A stretch of DNA of 64,000 nt from an uncultured Clostridia bacterium (GTDB lineage Bacteria; Bacillota; Clostridia; TANB77; CAG-508). The notes under the pieces were generated by a model. That model saw only the letters and a program-made list of their open reading frames with translations, made no database searches and was not told the DNA's origin. The DNA lies in NCBI GenBank assembly GCA_934119935.1, contig CAKOSX010000003.1, positions 62,001-126,000 of the forward strand, written 5' to 3'. Within the stretch, counting starts at the first letter, position 1; each line of letters begins with the position of its first letter. The position numbers and the translations under genes are program-made. Of this stretch, positions 45,067 to 53,681 are shown one piece after another.

Positions 45067-45794
45067 TAAATTTCTATTTCATCATCTTTATTATTTTGTA
45101 ATGAAGAACTTTGTAGGTTTTTCTGCAAATTTTCAATGCTTTGTTCTATTCCTTTTACCATTGCCGAATGTATTAATAAATTTAAATGTTCTGGCTCTGG
45201 CACATACTCTTCTGGTATTGCTGCAAGCACGAATTTATCACGTATGCTATATTGAACCACTTCACCTTTTGAATCATATTTTCTTGTTAAATTATCTAAT
45301 AATCCTCCCAAATTTAAAGGAAAACCATGCTCTTTGGCAAATTGATTAGCAAATGTTAGCGTAGTTCTTGTATTTCCATCTCTAAAGGGATGAACTGCCC
45401 ATATTTCTGCTAAATATTTTGTAAATTGCATTGATATTTCATCTAGTGAATTCATTTTATTCCATTCTGTATTATTCATTCTATTTAAAATATCCTTTAG
45501 TCTAGGCTCTATTTCTTTTACTGGTGCATACTCAAGGCTAAGCCCTGGAATTACAATCTCCTGTTTATAAATTGGAACTGTTCTAAATTTTCCAGCCCAG
45601 TCAAAAACATCTTCAAATATATGCTTATGTATCGACTTCAAATATTCTACATCAAACTTTGTTTTATATGTCTGCTCTATATTCAAGAATTTGGTAAATG
45701 TTATATCCTTTTCCGCATTATTCAATTCCGAATACTCAGTAATTCCTAGTTTGTTTTTTAATGTTCCATTACCTTGAATGTATGGATCTACCAT
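45066..45794 (-). CDS. Fic family toxin (AMP-transferase type)
   Basis: A 242-aa Fic protein with an intact catalytic loop H135-P-F-R-D-G-N-T-R-T (consensus HPFx(D/E)GNxR; the usual Gly before Arg is Thr). The fold's leading helices are visible (FDVEYLKSIHKHIFEDVFDWAGKFR, the family's 'H-x-x-x-F-x-x-x-Y/F-x-W-A-G' hallmark). It should transfer AMP or another nucleotide moiety to target proteins. It begins 2 nt after a 64-aa VbhA-like antitoxin gene, making a FicT/FicA-type toxin-antitoxin pair. The C-terminus after about 205 is charged and low in complexity. Confidence 0.88.
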   Translation of the reverse strand: MVDPYIQGNGTLKNKLGITEYSELNNAEKDITFTKFLNIEQTYKTKFDVEYLKSIHKHIFEDVFDWAGKFRTVPIYKQEIVIPGLSLEYAPVKEIEPRLKDILNRMNNTEWNKMNSLDEISMQFTKYLAEIWAVHPFRDGNTRTTLTFANQFAKEHGFPLNLGGLLDNLTRKYDSKGEVVQYSIRDKFVLAAIPEEYVPEPEHLNLLIHSAMVKGIEQSIENLQKNLQSSSLQNNKDDEIEI

Positions 45795-45796
45795 TT

Positions 45797-45991
45797 TTAT
45801 TCCCCCTTTTTATACAGTGCAATAACTCTTCTTTGAACTTCTTCTATCTCAATTTTTCCATCAACATACTCTTTTGCAATCTCAAGTGTTTCTTTATTTG
45901 GATAGTCGGTTCCGGATACAGAAATTGCTAATGCTTCTTTTACAATATTTTTCCTTTGTTCACGTGTAGTATTTTTTACAGATAAATCCAT
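45797..45991 (-). CDS. VbhA-like antitoxin of the Fic toxin
   Basis: A 64-aa helical protein. The second half, ALAISVSG...NKETLEIAKEYVDGKIEIEEVQRRV, matches the VbhA antitoxin layout (helix, G, then a YVxGxIxxxE helix). In VbhA the helix carries SxxxEG, whose Glu blocks ATP binding in the Fic site. Here the equivalent reads ISVSG, with Ser where Glu is expected. Repression may therefore work differently or be weaker. AGAGGA precedes the ATG and a consensus promoter lies upstream. Confidence 0.75.
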   Translation of the reverse strand: MDLSVKNTTREQRKNIVKEALAISVSGTDYPNKETLEIAKEYVDGKIEIEEVQRRVIALYKKGE

Positions 45992-46025
45992 AACTTTTCC
46001 TCTCTTTTTACTAACTCTAGTTAAA

Positions 46026-46054
46026 ATTATACTTTAAATTTACACATAAATCAA
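46026..46054 (-). promoter_or_regulatory. Promoter of the antitoxin-Fic operon
   Basis: Minus strand TTGATT (46054-46049), 17-nt spacer, TATAAT (46031-46026). Confidence 0.7.
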
Positions 46055-46122
46055 GTTTCTACAAAATTCTGTAAATTTATAGCATTATTTCACAACAGTG
46101 GAGCAATTATATAAACGATAAA

Positions 46123-46162
46123 AAAGAAAATACACATGCAAATTAATGCATGTGTATTTTTT
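46123..46162 (-). terminator. Terminator of tRNA-Pro
   Basis: AAAATACACATGCA and TGCATGTGTATTTT arms, U-run on the minus strand; perfect 14-bp arms. Confidence 0.85.
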
Positions 46163-46165
46163 ATA

Positions 46166-46241
46166 TGGTCGAGGTGACAGGGATCGAACCTGCGACCTCA
46201 TGGTCCCAAACCACGCGCGCTACCAACTGCGCTACACCTCG
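46166..46241 (-). tRNA. tRNA-Pro (TGG)
   Basis: A perfect cloverleaf: CGAGGTG/CACCTCG acceptor stem, anticodon loop TTTGGGA giving TGG, encoded CCA. Followed by its own terminator. Confidence 0.95.
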
Positions 46242-46329
46242 AAATAAGTACCTTTTAAAAAGTACTTATTTAATATATCACAAATTTATTTTTTTTGCAA
46301 TATTTTTTATCAATTTTTATTTAATTTTT

Positions 46330-47454
46330 CTATTTTTTTGCCAAAGTAATAGATATCTGATATTCTTTATTTCCTCTTATATATTTTATGTTTACTTTTT
46401 CTCCTACCTTTTTACTGTAAATATATGTCCTAAGTTCCGACATTTTTTCTAGTTTTATTCCATCTATTTCAAGTAATATGTCTCCCCTTTTCATTCCAGA
46501 CCTCTCTGCTGGCGAATTTCTTATTACATCAGCTACATATATTCCAGTGTCTAATTTTATATTTTGAGTTAATTCCTGGTTTATATATGGAACTATATCT
46601 TTATCATATGCAAACATTCCAAGTGTTGGCGCTATATATTCTCCATTGGTTATTAATTGTTCTATGATCGGTTTTATTGTATTTATTGGAATTGCAAAGC
46701 CAATCCCTTCTGCAGACGTAATTTTTACAGAATTTATTCCTAAAACTTCTCCATTTTTATTAATCAGCGGGCCTCCGCTATTTCCAGGATTTATAGTTGC
46801 ATCCGTTTGTATTAAATCTTCCATATATGATGTTTTGCCATCTTCTTCTATTTTTATAGTTCTATTTAATCCACTTATAATTCCTGATGTCACAGTTCTT
46901 TGGAATTCAAATCCAATTGGATTTCCTATTGCATAAACTTGTTCTGCTATTTTTATTTTATTTGAATCTCCCAAAGTTAAGTAATCTAGGTTTTTTACAT
47001 TTATTTTTATTATACTTAAGTCTAGGTCTACATCTGACCAAACCACACTTGCTTTATAAGTTTTTCCACTTTCTAATGTAACATAACAAGTACTGTTTTT
47101 TTCACCTGACACATGTTGATTTGTTACTATATAGCCATCATTTGAGACTATAAAACCTGTTCCCAATCCTAAATTGCTAGCACCATCTTGCAAAAAAATA
47201 GTTGTTCCTTTATCTGCAATTCTTGATATTCCTACAACTGCATTATTTACATTTTCTATTAATGTAGATATATCTTTTTCTTCTGTTTTATTTGTTACGG
47301 ATGTTAGCTCTGCGGTGTATTCACTAGCATAATTTTTTTCCGTAGTAAAAGATATGTATACACAATATGCTAGAGCGATAAATGAAATTATTAAGATTAA
47401 TATTGCAATAATTTCTAAGGTTTTAATTATTTTTTGACCCTTGTATTCTCTCAA
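46330..47454 (-). CDS. htrA: HtrA/DegP-type serine protease with PDZ domain
   Basis: A 374-aa membrane-anchored quality-control protease. One helix (about 15-35), then a trypsin-like domain with the full triad: His in VTNQHVSG, Asp in DVDLDLSIIKI and Ser in NPGNSGGPL. One C-terminal PDZ domain follows (about 275-370: AERSGMKRGDILLEIDG). It degrades misfolded exported proteins, fitting the many secreted proteins nearby. The chosen start is a TTG with GGAGG 8 nt upstream; the frame also opens at a TTG at 47478, which has only a weak AGGA site. Monocistronic, downstream end close to tRNA-Pro. Confidence 0.88.
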   Translation of the reverse strand: MREYKGQKIIKTLEIIAILILIISFIALAYCVYISFTTEKNYASEYTAELTSVTNKTEEKDISTLIENVNNAVVGISRIADKGTTIFLQDGASNLGLGTGFIVSNDGYIVTNQHVSGEKNSTCYVTLESGKTYKASVVWSDVDLDLSIIKINVKNLDYLTLGDSNKIKIAEQVYAIGNPIGFEFQRTVTSGIISGLNRTIKIEEDGKTSYMEDLIQTDATINPGNSGGPLINKNGEVLGINSVKITSAEGIGFAIPINTIKPIIEQLITNGEYIAPTLGMFAYDKDIVPYINQELTQNIKLDTGIYVADVIRNSPAERSGMKRGDILLEIDGIKLEKMSELRTYIYSKKVGEKVNIKYIRGNKEYQISITLAKK

Positions 47455-47590
47455 ATCTTTTTCCTCCAATGTAGCCAAATTTTTCCTAAGGTTATTATTG
47501 CCATTATAATGGTACTCTATACAAACTTTATTAGTTACATTATTTATTTTTAAATGTCGAATTTTTTTCTTTTGAATTACAACATTTTTA

Positions 47591-47619
47591 TTGCAAAATC
47601 GACACTACAATGGTAAAAT
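47591..47619 (+). promoter_or_regulatory. Promoter of the acyl-ligase/NRPS operon
   Basis: TTGCAA (47591-47596), 17-nt spacer, TAAAAT (47614-47619). The leader to the first GTG would be only about 5-12 nt. Confidence 0.6.
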
Positions 47620-47637
47620 GTTACATAGGTGATTAAT

Positions 47638-49341
47638 GTGGAAAAAAATAAAATTTATGAAGAAATTAAGTGTACTAATTTTAGAGAATTAGTTAGTTCT
47701 TGTTCTACTCGTTTTGGTAATAGAACAGCATTTACTATTAAAGATAAATATAAAAAAATACACGATATTTCTTTTATTGATTTTGAAAATAATATAAAAG
47801 AACTTGGTTCATCTCTTTTGGATTTGGGCTTAGAAAACAAAAAAGTTGCCATTATCTCACAAGATAGGTATGAATGGTGTTGTAGTTATCTTGCAATCGC
47901 TACATCTGGTTGTATAGTTGTCCCTTTAGATTTCATGCTTCCAGAAGTTGAACAGCTTCGCTTAATCATAGAGAGTCAAGTTGATGCCATAATTTTTGAT
48001 GAAAAACGTCTAAATCTTGCAAAAGATGTAATAACATCTAAAGATTCGAATGTTAAATATTTTATTTGTATGGATTATAATGAAGATGAAAATGGAATTC
48101 TATCATTTTCAAAATTATTAAAAGACGGCAAAAAGCTTATTGAAAGCAATTCTTCAAAATACAATAGTATTTCTATTGATAAAGATAAATTATCTGTATT
48201 AATTTACACTTCTGGTACGACAAACAATCCAAAAGCTGTAATGCTTTCACAATATAATATTTGCTCTAACGTTTCTGCAATGACTACTTTAATTAAATAT
48301 GAAAAGGATGATAGTATTCTTGTTTTCTTGCCTCTTCACCATACTTTAGCTTGTCTTGCTAGTTTCTTATTTTGCTATTATATTGGTTTTAGACTTTGCT
48401 TTGCAGATAGTATCAAAGATATTGGAAAAAATATGGTTGAATATAAGATTAGTGGCTTAGTGTGCGTACCTGCAGTTTTAGAGATAATGTATAGGCAAAT
48501 AATAAGAGGAGTAAAAAAATCTGGAAAGTATACTGCATTTAAGTTTTTATGTGCGTTCTCTAATTTTCTTATGTTTTTCCATATAGATATTAGAAGAAAG
48601 TTGTTCAAGCAAGTATTAGATAACTTTGGTGGAAAGATGAGAACTATTATTTATGGTTCTGCAGCAACAGATAAAAAAGTTATTCATTTATTTAATACAA
48701 TAGGAATAGATATGCTTCAAGGTTACGGACTAACTGAAACTGCACCAGTCATTTCGTGCGAAAGCGATAAATACCATTTTGAAACTGGTTCTTCTGGTTA
48801 CGTTCTATACAACGAAGAAGTAAAAATAGATAGTCCTGATGAAACAGGTACTGGAGAAATTTTAGTAAAAGGCCCTAATGTAATGCTTGGTTATTATAAT
48901 AATGAAAGTGCAACCGCTCAAGCATTTAAAGACGGATGGTTCTGTACTGGAGATTTAGGTAGATTCGGTAAAGACGGCTCACTTTTTATTACTGGTAGAA
49001 AAAAAGACCTTATAGTTTTAAGTAATGGTAAAAAAGTCTTCCCAGAAGAAATTGAAGCACTTATAAATAAAATTGATATAGTTGAAGAATCAATGGTTTA
49101 CGAGGATAATGATAAAATTTGTGCCGAAATTGTTTATTCAAAAGATAATATGGTAAAAAATAATTTGTCTACAATTGATGACGTTCATTCTATTATCGAG
49201 GAAGAAATTAAGATTATAAATAAGAATTTACCAATTTATAAATATATTAGGGAATTCAGTTTAACTGATGTTCCTTTAATAAAAACAACTACTCAGAAGA
49301 TAAAAAGACATGAAGAAATGAAGAAAATTAAGGGTGAATAA
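47638..49341 (+). CDS. Long-chain acyl-AMP/acyl-CoA ligase (FadD/FAAL-like)
   Basis: A 567-aa adenylate-forming enzyme. Core motifs: the phosphate loop LIYTSGTTNNPKAVMLS, GYGLTETAPV, and GWFCTGDLGRFGKDGSLFITGRKKDLIVLSNGKKVFPEEIE with the conserved Asp, Arg and Lys. It activates a carboxylic acid, most likely a fatty acid, as acyl-AMP and then as thioester. It has no carrier domain. The next gene, 3 nt downstream, is an NRPS with an N-terminal condensation domain, so the ligase probably provides its acyl starter. Start uncertain: GTG at 47638 (AGGTG 6 nt upstream) or GTG at 47629. Confidence 0.88.
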   Translation: MEKNKIYEEIKCTNFRELVSSCSTRFGNRTAFTIKDKYKKIHDISFIDFENNIKELGSSLLDLGLENKKVAIISQDRYEWCCSYLAIATSGCIVVPLDFMLPEVEQLRLIIESQVDAIIFDEKRLNLAKDVITSKDSNVKYFICMDYNEDENGILSFSKLLKDGKKLIESNSSKYNSISIDKDKLSVLIYTSGTTNNPKAVMLSQYNICSNVSAMTTLIKYEKDDSILVFLPLHHTLACLASFLFCYYIGFRLCFADSIKDIGKNMVEYKISGLVCVPAVLEIMYRQIIRGVKKSGKYTAFKFLCAFSNFLMFFHIDIRRKLFKQVLDNFGGKMRTIIYGSAATDKKVIHLFNTIGIDMLQGYGLTETAPVISCESDKYHFETGSSGYVLYNEEVKIDSPDETGTGEILVKGPNVMLGYYNNESATAQAFKDGWFCTGDLGRFGKDGSLFITGRKKDLIVLSNGKKVFPEEIEALINKIDIVEESMVYEDNDKICAEIVYSKDNMVKNNLSTIDDVHSIIEEEIKIINKNLPIYKYIREFSLTDVPLIKTTTQKIKRHEEMKKIKGE

Positions 49342-49344
49342 ATT

Positions 49345-52300
49345 ATGGAATTATATGATCTAACAAATCCACAAAAGTCAATTTGGCTTACAGAGCAATT
49401 CTACAAAGGATCCACAATAAACAACCTTTGCGGAACAGTTTCTATTAGCGAAGTAATTGACTTCACTAAATTAAATGAAGCAATAAATATTTTAGTAAGG
49501 GATAACGATGCTCTTCGTATCCATCTAAAACAATTAGAAGATGGTACAATTAAGCAATTTTTTACTGAGTTTTCTTTTAAAGAATATCCTCTTTATGATT
49601 TAAGCTCATCAAGCGATTTGAAAGAGCTTGAATCAAAATTGGTGGCTCAAAAATACCAAGTTCTTGAAGGCGATTTGAATAATATTGTATTATTTAGATT
49701 TCCAGATTCAACAGGTGGCTTAATTATAGGATTAAGCCATTTAGTTGGTGATGCCTGCACGGCTAGCTTACTTGCTAGTAAAGTAACAACAATTTATAAT
49801 TCTTTAAAAACAGGTTCTGATAATACTGAAACCCCTGCATCTTACGCAGACTATATATTATCAGAAGAACAATATTTATTAAGTCAAAAATTTGAAAAGG
49901 ATAAACAATATTGGGAAGAAACATTTACATCTGTTCCTGATGTTGGTATTATCCCCTCTTTAAAAACCCCTTTAAACGAAAATTGTGAAGCAAACCGTAT
50001 GTTATTCACATTTAGCAAACAAACTGTGGATAACATTAACGAATTTTGTAGAAATAATAGAATATCAATATTCAACTTTTTAATAGGCATATATGCGCTT
50101 TATATTGGTAGAGTCTCAAATCTGACCAACTTTACTTTAGGCACCCCCGTATTAAATAGAACTACTTTTGTAGAAAAAAATACTCCTGGTATGTTTATTA
50201 GTACAGTTCCTTTGCAATTCAATATAACTGAAAATTCTTCATTTGTAGAATTTACTCAAAACATTGCAAAAGATACTTTGTCTGTATTTAGACATCAAAA
50301 ATATCCATATCAAAATATATTAGAGCATGTAAGAAAAACAAATCCTTCACAACCAAATTTATATGACATTCTTATTTCTTACCAGAACTCTAAAACAAAC
50401 AGAAATAGTTCTGAAATTCCTTACAGAGTTAATTGGATATTTAATAACAATGTTGCAGATTCAATGCAAATTCACATGTTTGATATGAATGATGAAGGAA
50501 CTTTGAATATTGCTTACGACTATAGAATAAGCAAATATTCTGATATAGATATCTTAAATATTCATAATAGAGTTTCTAGCATGGTGTCTCAGGTTCTATC
50601 AAATCCTACAATATCATTATGTGATATTGATATTGTCACAGATGAAGAAAAAAATAGAATATTAAATGAATTTAATGATACATATTTAGAATATGATAAA
50701 AGTAAAACCGTTATTGACTATTTTGAAGAACAAGTCGCTCAAAATCCAGATAAAACAGCTCTTGTATTTAAAGAAACAACTTTTACATATAAAGAGTTAA
50801 ATGAAAAATCTAACATATTGGCAAATTACCTTATAAAAACTGGCACAACTGCTGGAGATATAATTGGGTTACTTATTAACCGTTCTCCTGAAATGATTAT
50901 TGGCTTAATTGCTATTCTAAAAGCTGGAGCTGCTTATTTGCCAATAGATCCAACATATCCAGAAGAAAGAATTTCTTACATTATTGATAACAGTGAATGT
51001 AAAAAGCTGCTTGTTAATGACTCAACTATGTTACTTGCACATGCTAATAATATAGAGCACATAAATATTTCTTTGAATAATTCAACAATCTTTGATAGTG
51101 AATATTCAAAAGAGAATATCAATTTAGTTATCAATCCAGAATCTTTAGTATATATGATTTATACTTCTGGTTCAACCGGAAAACCTAAAGGGGTTATGAT
51201 TAAACATATAAATTTAAATAACTTTTTAGTGGCAGAAAAAAATATTATTGATTTTGATAAAAATAAAGTTATGGTTTCTGTAACTACAATGTGTTTTGAT
51301 ATTTTTGCATTAGAAATATGGGGAAGCCTAACATCAGGAATGAAATTAATCTTAGCAAGTGATGAAGAGCAAATGTCTCCTTCTTTATTAAAAAGATTAT
51401 GTGAGAAATATTCTGTAAATATGATTCAAACCACTCCATCTAGATACCTTTGTTTGTTATCAGATGAAACCGATTTGTATTCTTTAGACACCTTAACAGA
51501 CATTATGGTTGGTGGAGAAGCTTTTCCAAAAATCCTATTAGAAAAGTTACAAAAATATTCTACTGCAAAAATATTCAATATGTATGGTCCTACAGAAACT
51601 ACTGTATGGTCTACTATAAAAGATTTAACAAAATCAGATTTCATTACAATTGGTAAACCTATTGCTAATACAAAATGTTATATACTAGATAAAAATAAAA
51701 AACTTCTTCCACCAAACGTATGTGGTGAATTATACATTGGTGGTGATGGAGTCTCTGCAGGCTACTGGAGAAGAGCTGATTTAACAGCAGAAAAATTTAT
51801 AACATCTCCTTATTCCAAAAACGATGTTATATATAATACTAATGACCTTGCTTATTTTACAAATGATGGCGAAATTGTACATTTAGGCCGTACAGATTTC
51901 CAAGTAAAAATAAGAGGCTATAGAATAGAATTACAGGAAATTAGGAATATATTGTTGAAGTTTCCAAATATCACTGATGCTGTAGTAACAGCTCATGATA
52001 ATAAGTTTTTAGTTTGCTATTACACCTCATCATCAAAAGAACTTGTCGAATCAGATATTTCTGCTTATTTATTAAAATATTTGCCAAATTATATGATTCC
52101 TGCACATTACATTTATTTGGAAAAGCTTCCTTTAACGCCTAACGGAAAGCTAGACGTAAAAAGACTTCCAAAAGTTGAAAACTTGAAAACTCCAATAACC
52201 CTAGCATCTACCGATACAGAAAAAGAAATATCTAATGCACTTAGTGAAATATTAAACACTTCTGACTTAGATATTAATACAACATTTTTTGATTTTGGTT

Positions 52301-53658
52301 TAGATTCTTTAGGAATTATTAATGCACAAACTTTACTATTGCGCTATAATTTGGTATTATCTACACAAGATTTTTATAAATATACTACTATTCATGAGTT
52401 AGCAAAGAAATTAGATGATACAAATAGTACTAAGCTTGAAAAGAAGTATCAAATTCCAGAACAGTTTATGCATTCTAAAGAAAAACTATTATTAGATTTT
52501 CAAAAGCTAAATAAGTCTGACGATTTACTTGGTAATGTCTTATTAACAGGCGCAAATGGTTTTATTGGGATTCATATTCTTCATGAATTAATTCAAAACA
52601 CAAACCATAAAGTATTTTGTTTAGTTCGTGAAAAAGAAAACGAAACTTCATTTGAAAGATTAAGACAAGCTTATATGTTCTATTTTGGTTTTGATATTAC
52701 AAATCTAAAAGATAGATTATATGTGCTTTCTGGTTCAATTACAGACAAGAATTTCGGATACAATATTGATGATTTGGAAAGTTTTTCGCAAAATTTTTCC
52801 ACAATTGTTCATACTGCTGCAAAAGTTAGCCATTATGGAAAATATGATGACTTTGAAGATATTAATATAAAAGGAACAAAAAACATTGCGGAATTTGCTT
52901 ACAGATATCATAAAAGACTAATTCATATTTCCTCAATAAGCGTTTCAGGAAATTACCTAGTACGCCAAGATAACAGAAATGTTGATTTTTCTGAAAATAA
53001 TTTATATATAGGTCAACATTATACTGATAATGTTTATGTATATAGTAAGTTTAAATCAGAAACTATTGTGCTTTCTTATATGGAAAAGGGATTAACTGCC
53101 CAAATTTTAAGAATTGGTATTGTAACTGGTCGTTTTTCAGATGGTGTCTTCCAGCAAAAAATATCTCATAACGCCTTTTATAACAGAATTAAATCTCTAG
53201 TTATGTTAGGTGCCGTATCAGCTAATATGCTAGATAATAAAATAGAATTTACTCCTGTAGATTCTTGTGCTAAAGCTATCGTTACATTAGCAAAGAATTC
53301 TATTTGTGATAATAAAGTATTCAATTTATATAACCAAAATTTAATGCGTGTTGAGAGTTTAGTTGAAGTATTTAGAATGTCAGGTTTCAATATTGACATT
53401 TTATCAAAGAAAGAATTTAATAATTTACTTCACTCTATAGCAACAACAAACAGCTACTCAGCTTTAGACTATATTGTAAACGATTTTTCAGTAGATGCTG
53501 ATAATCAATTAAGTTTAAATTACAACTTTTCAGTTAATATAAAATCAGAATTTACTATAAACTATTTACATATGTTGGGTTTTGATTGGCCAGTAATAAC
53601 TGATGAATATATTTACAAAATTGTTAACTACATGAAAAAAGTAGGCTTTATCAAATAA
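49345..53658 (+). CDS. One-module NRPS: condensation-adenylation-thiolation-reductase
   Basis: A 1437-aa synthetase. C domain (about 1-430): the HHxxxDG motif reads SHLVGDA near 130, second His and Asp kept. A domain (about 455-960): YTSGSTGKPKG near 606, NMYGPTE, and IRGYRIEL. T domain (about 975-1040): DFGLDSLG with the phosphopantetheine Ser near 985. Terminal NAD(P)H reductase (about 1060-1437): TGANGFIG and YSKFK (Tyr-x3-Lys). Hand-aligned specificity residues D-I-L-T-M-G-M-V-W resemble the glycine code. The enzyme should join an acyl group to one amino acid and release it by reduction as an aldehyde or alcohol. No thioesterase or phosphopantetheinyl transferase is nearby. A histidine kinase gene follows after 23 nt. 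Confidence 0.92.
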   Translation: MELYDLTNPQKSIWLTEQFYKGSTINNLCGTVSISEVIDFTKLNEAINILVRDNDALRIHLKQLEDGTIKQFFTEFSFKEYPLYDLSSSSDLKELESKLVAQKYQVLEGDLNNIVLFRFPDSTGGLIIGLSHLVGDACTASLLASKVTTIYNSLKTGSDNTETPASYADYILSEEQYLLSQKFEKDKQYWEETFTSVPDVGIIPSLKTPLNENCEANRMLFTFSKQTVDNINEFCRNNRISIFNFLIGIYALYIGRVSNLTNFTLGTPVLNRTTFVEKNTPGMFISTVPLQFNITENSSFVEFTQNIAKDTLSVFRHQKYPYQNILEHVRKTNPSQPNLYDILISYQNSKTNRNSSEIPYRVNWIFNNNVADSMQIHMFDMNDEGTLNIAYDYRISKYSDIDILNIHNRVSSMVSQVLSNPTISLCDIDIVTDEEKNRILNEFNDTYLEYDKSKTVIDYFEEQVAQNPDKTALVFKETTFTYKELNEKSNILANYLIKTGTTAGDIIGLLINRSPEMIIGLIAILKAGAAYLPIDPTYPEERISYIIDNSECKKLLVNDSTMLLAHANNIEHINISLNNSTIFDSEYSKENINLVINPESLVYMIYTSGSTGKPKGVMIKHINLNNFLVAEKNIIDFDKNKVMVSVTTMCFDIFALEIWGSLTSGMKLILASDEEQMSPSLLKRLCEKYSVNMIQTTPSRYLCLLSDETDLYSLDTLTDIMVGGEAFPKILLEKLQKYSTAKIFNMYGPTETTVWSTIKDLTKSDFITIGKPIANTKCYILDKNKKLLPPNVCGELYIGGDGVSAGYWRRADLTAEKFITSPYSKNDVIYNTNDLAYFTNDGEIVHLGRTDFQVKIRGYRIELQEIRNILLKFPNITDAVVTAHDNKFLVCYYTSSSKELVESDISAYLLKYLPNYMIPAHYIYLEKLPLTPNGKLDVKRLPKVENLKTPITLASTDTEKEISNALSEILNTSDLDINTTFFDFGLDSLGIINAQTLLLRYNLVLSTQDFYKYTTIHELAKKLDDTNSTKLEKKYQIPEQFMHSKEKLLLDFQKLNKSDDLLGNVLLTGANGFIGIHILHELIQNTNHKVFCLVREKENETSFERLRQAYMFYFGFDITNLKDRLYVLSGSITDKNFGYNIDDLESFSQNFSTIVHTAAKVSHYGKYDDFEDINIKGTKNIAEFAYRYHKRLIHISSISVSGNYLVRQDNRNVDFSENNLYIGQHYTDNVYVYSKFKSETIVLSYMEKGLTAQILRIGIVTGRFSDGVFQQKISHNAFYNRIKSLVMLGAVSANMLDNKIEFTPVDSCAKAIVTLAKNSICDNKVFNLYNQNLMRVESLVEVFRMSGFNIDILSKKEFNNLLHSIATTNSYSALDYIVNDFSVDADNQLSLNYNFSVNIKSEFTINYLHMLGFDWPVITDEYIYKIVNYMKKVGFIK

Positions 53659-53681
53659 CACTTATGAGAAAGGAAAAAAAT

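Noticed and set aside
46150..46452. 100-codon plus frame over tRNA-Pro
   Set aside because: It translates the reverse of the tRNA and the 3' end of htrA; a shadow frame.
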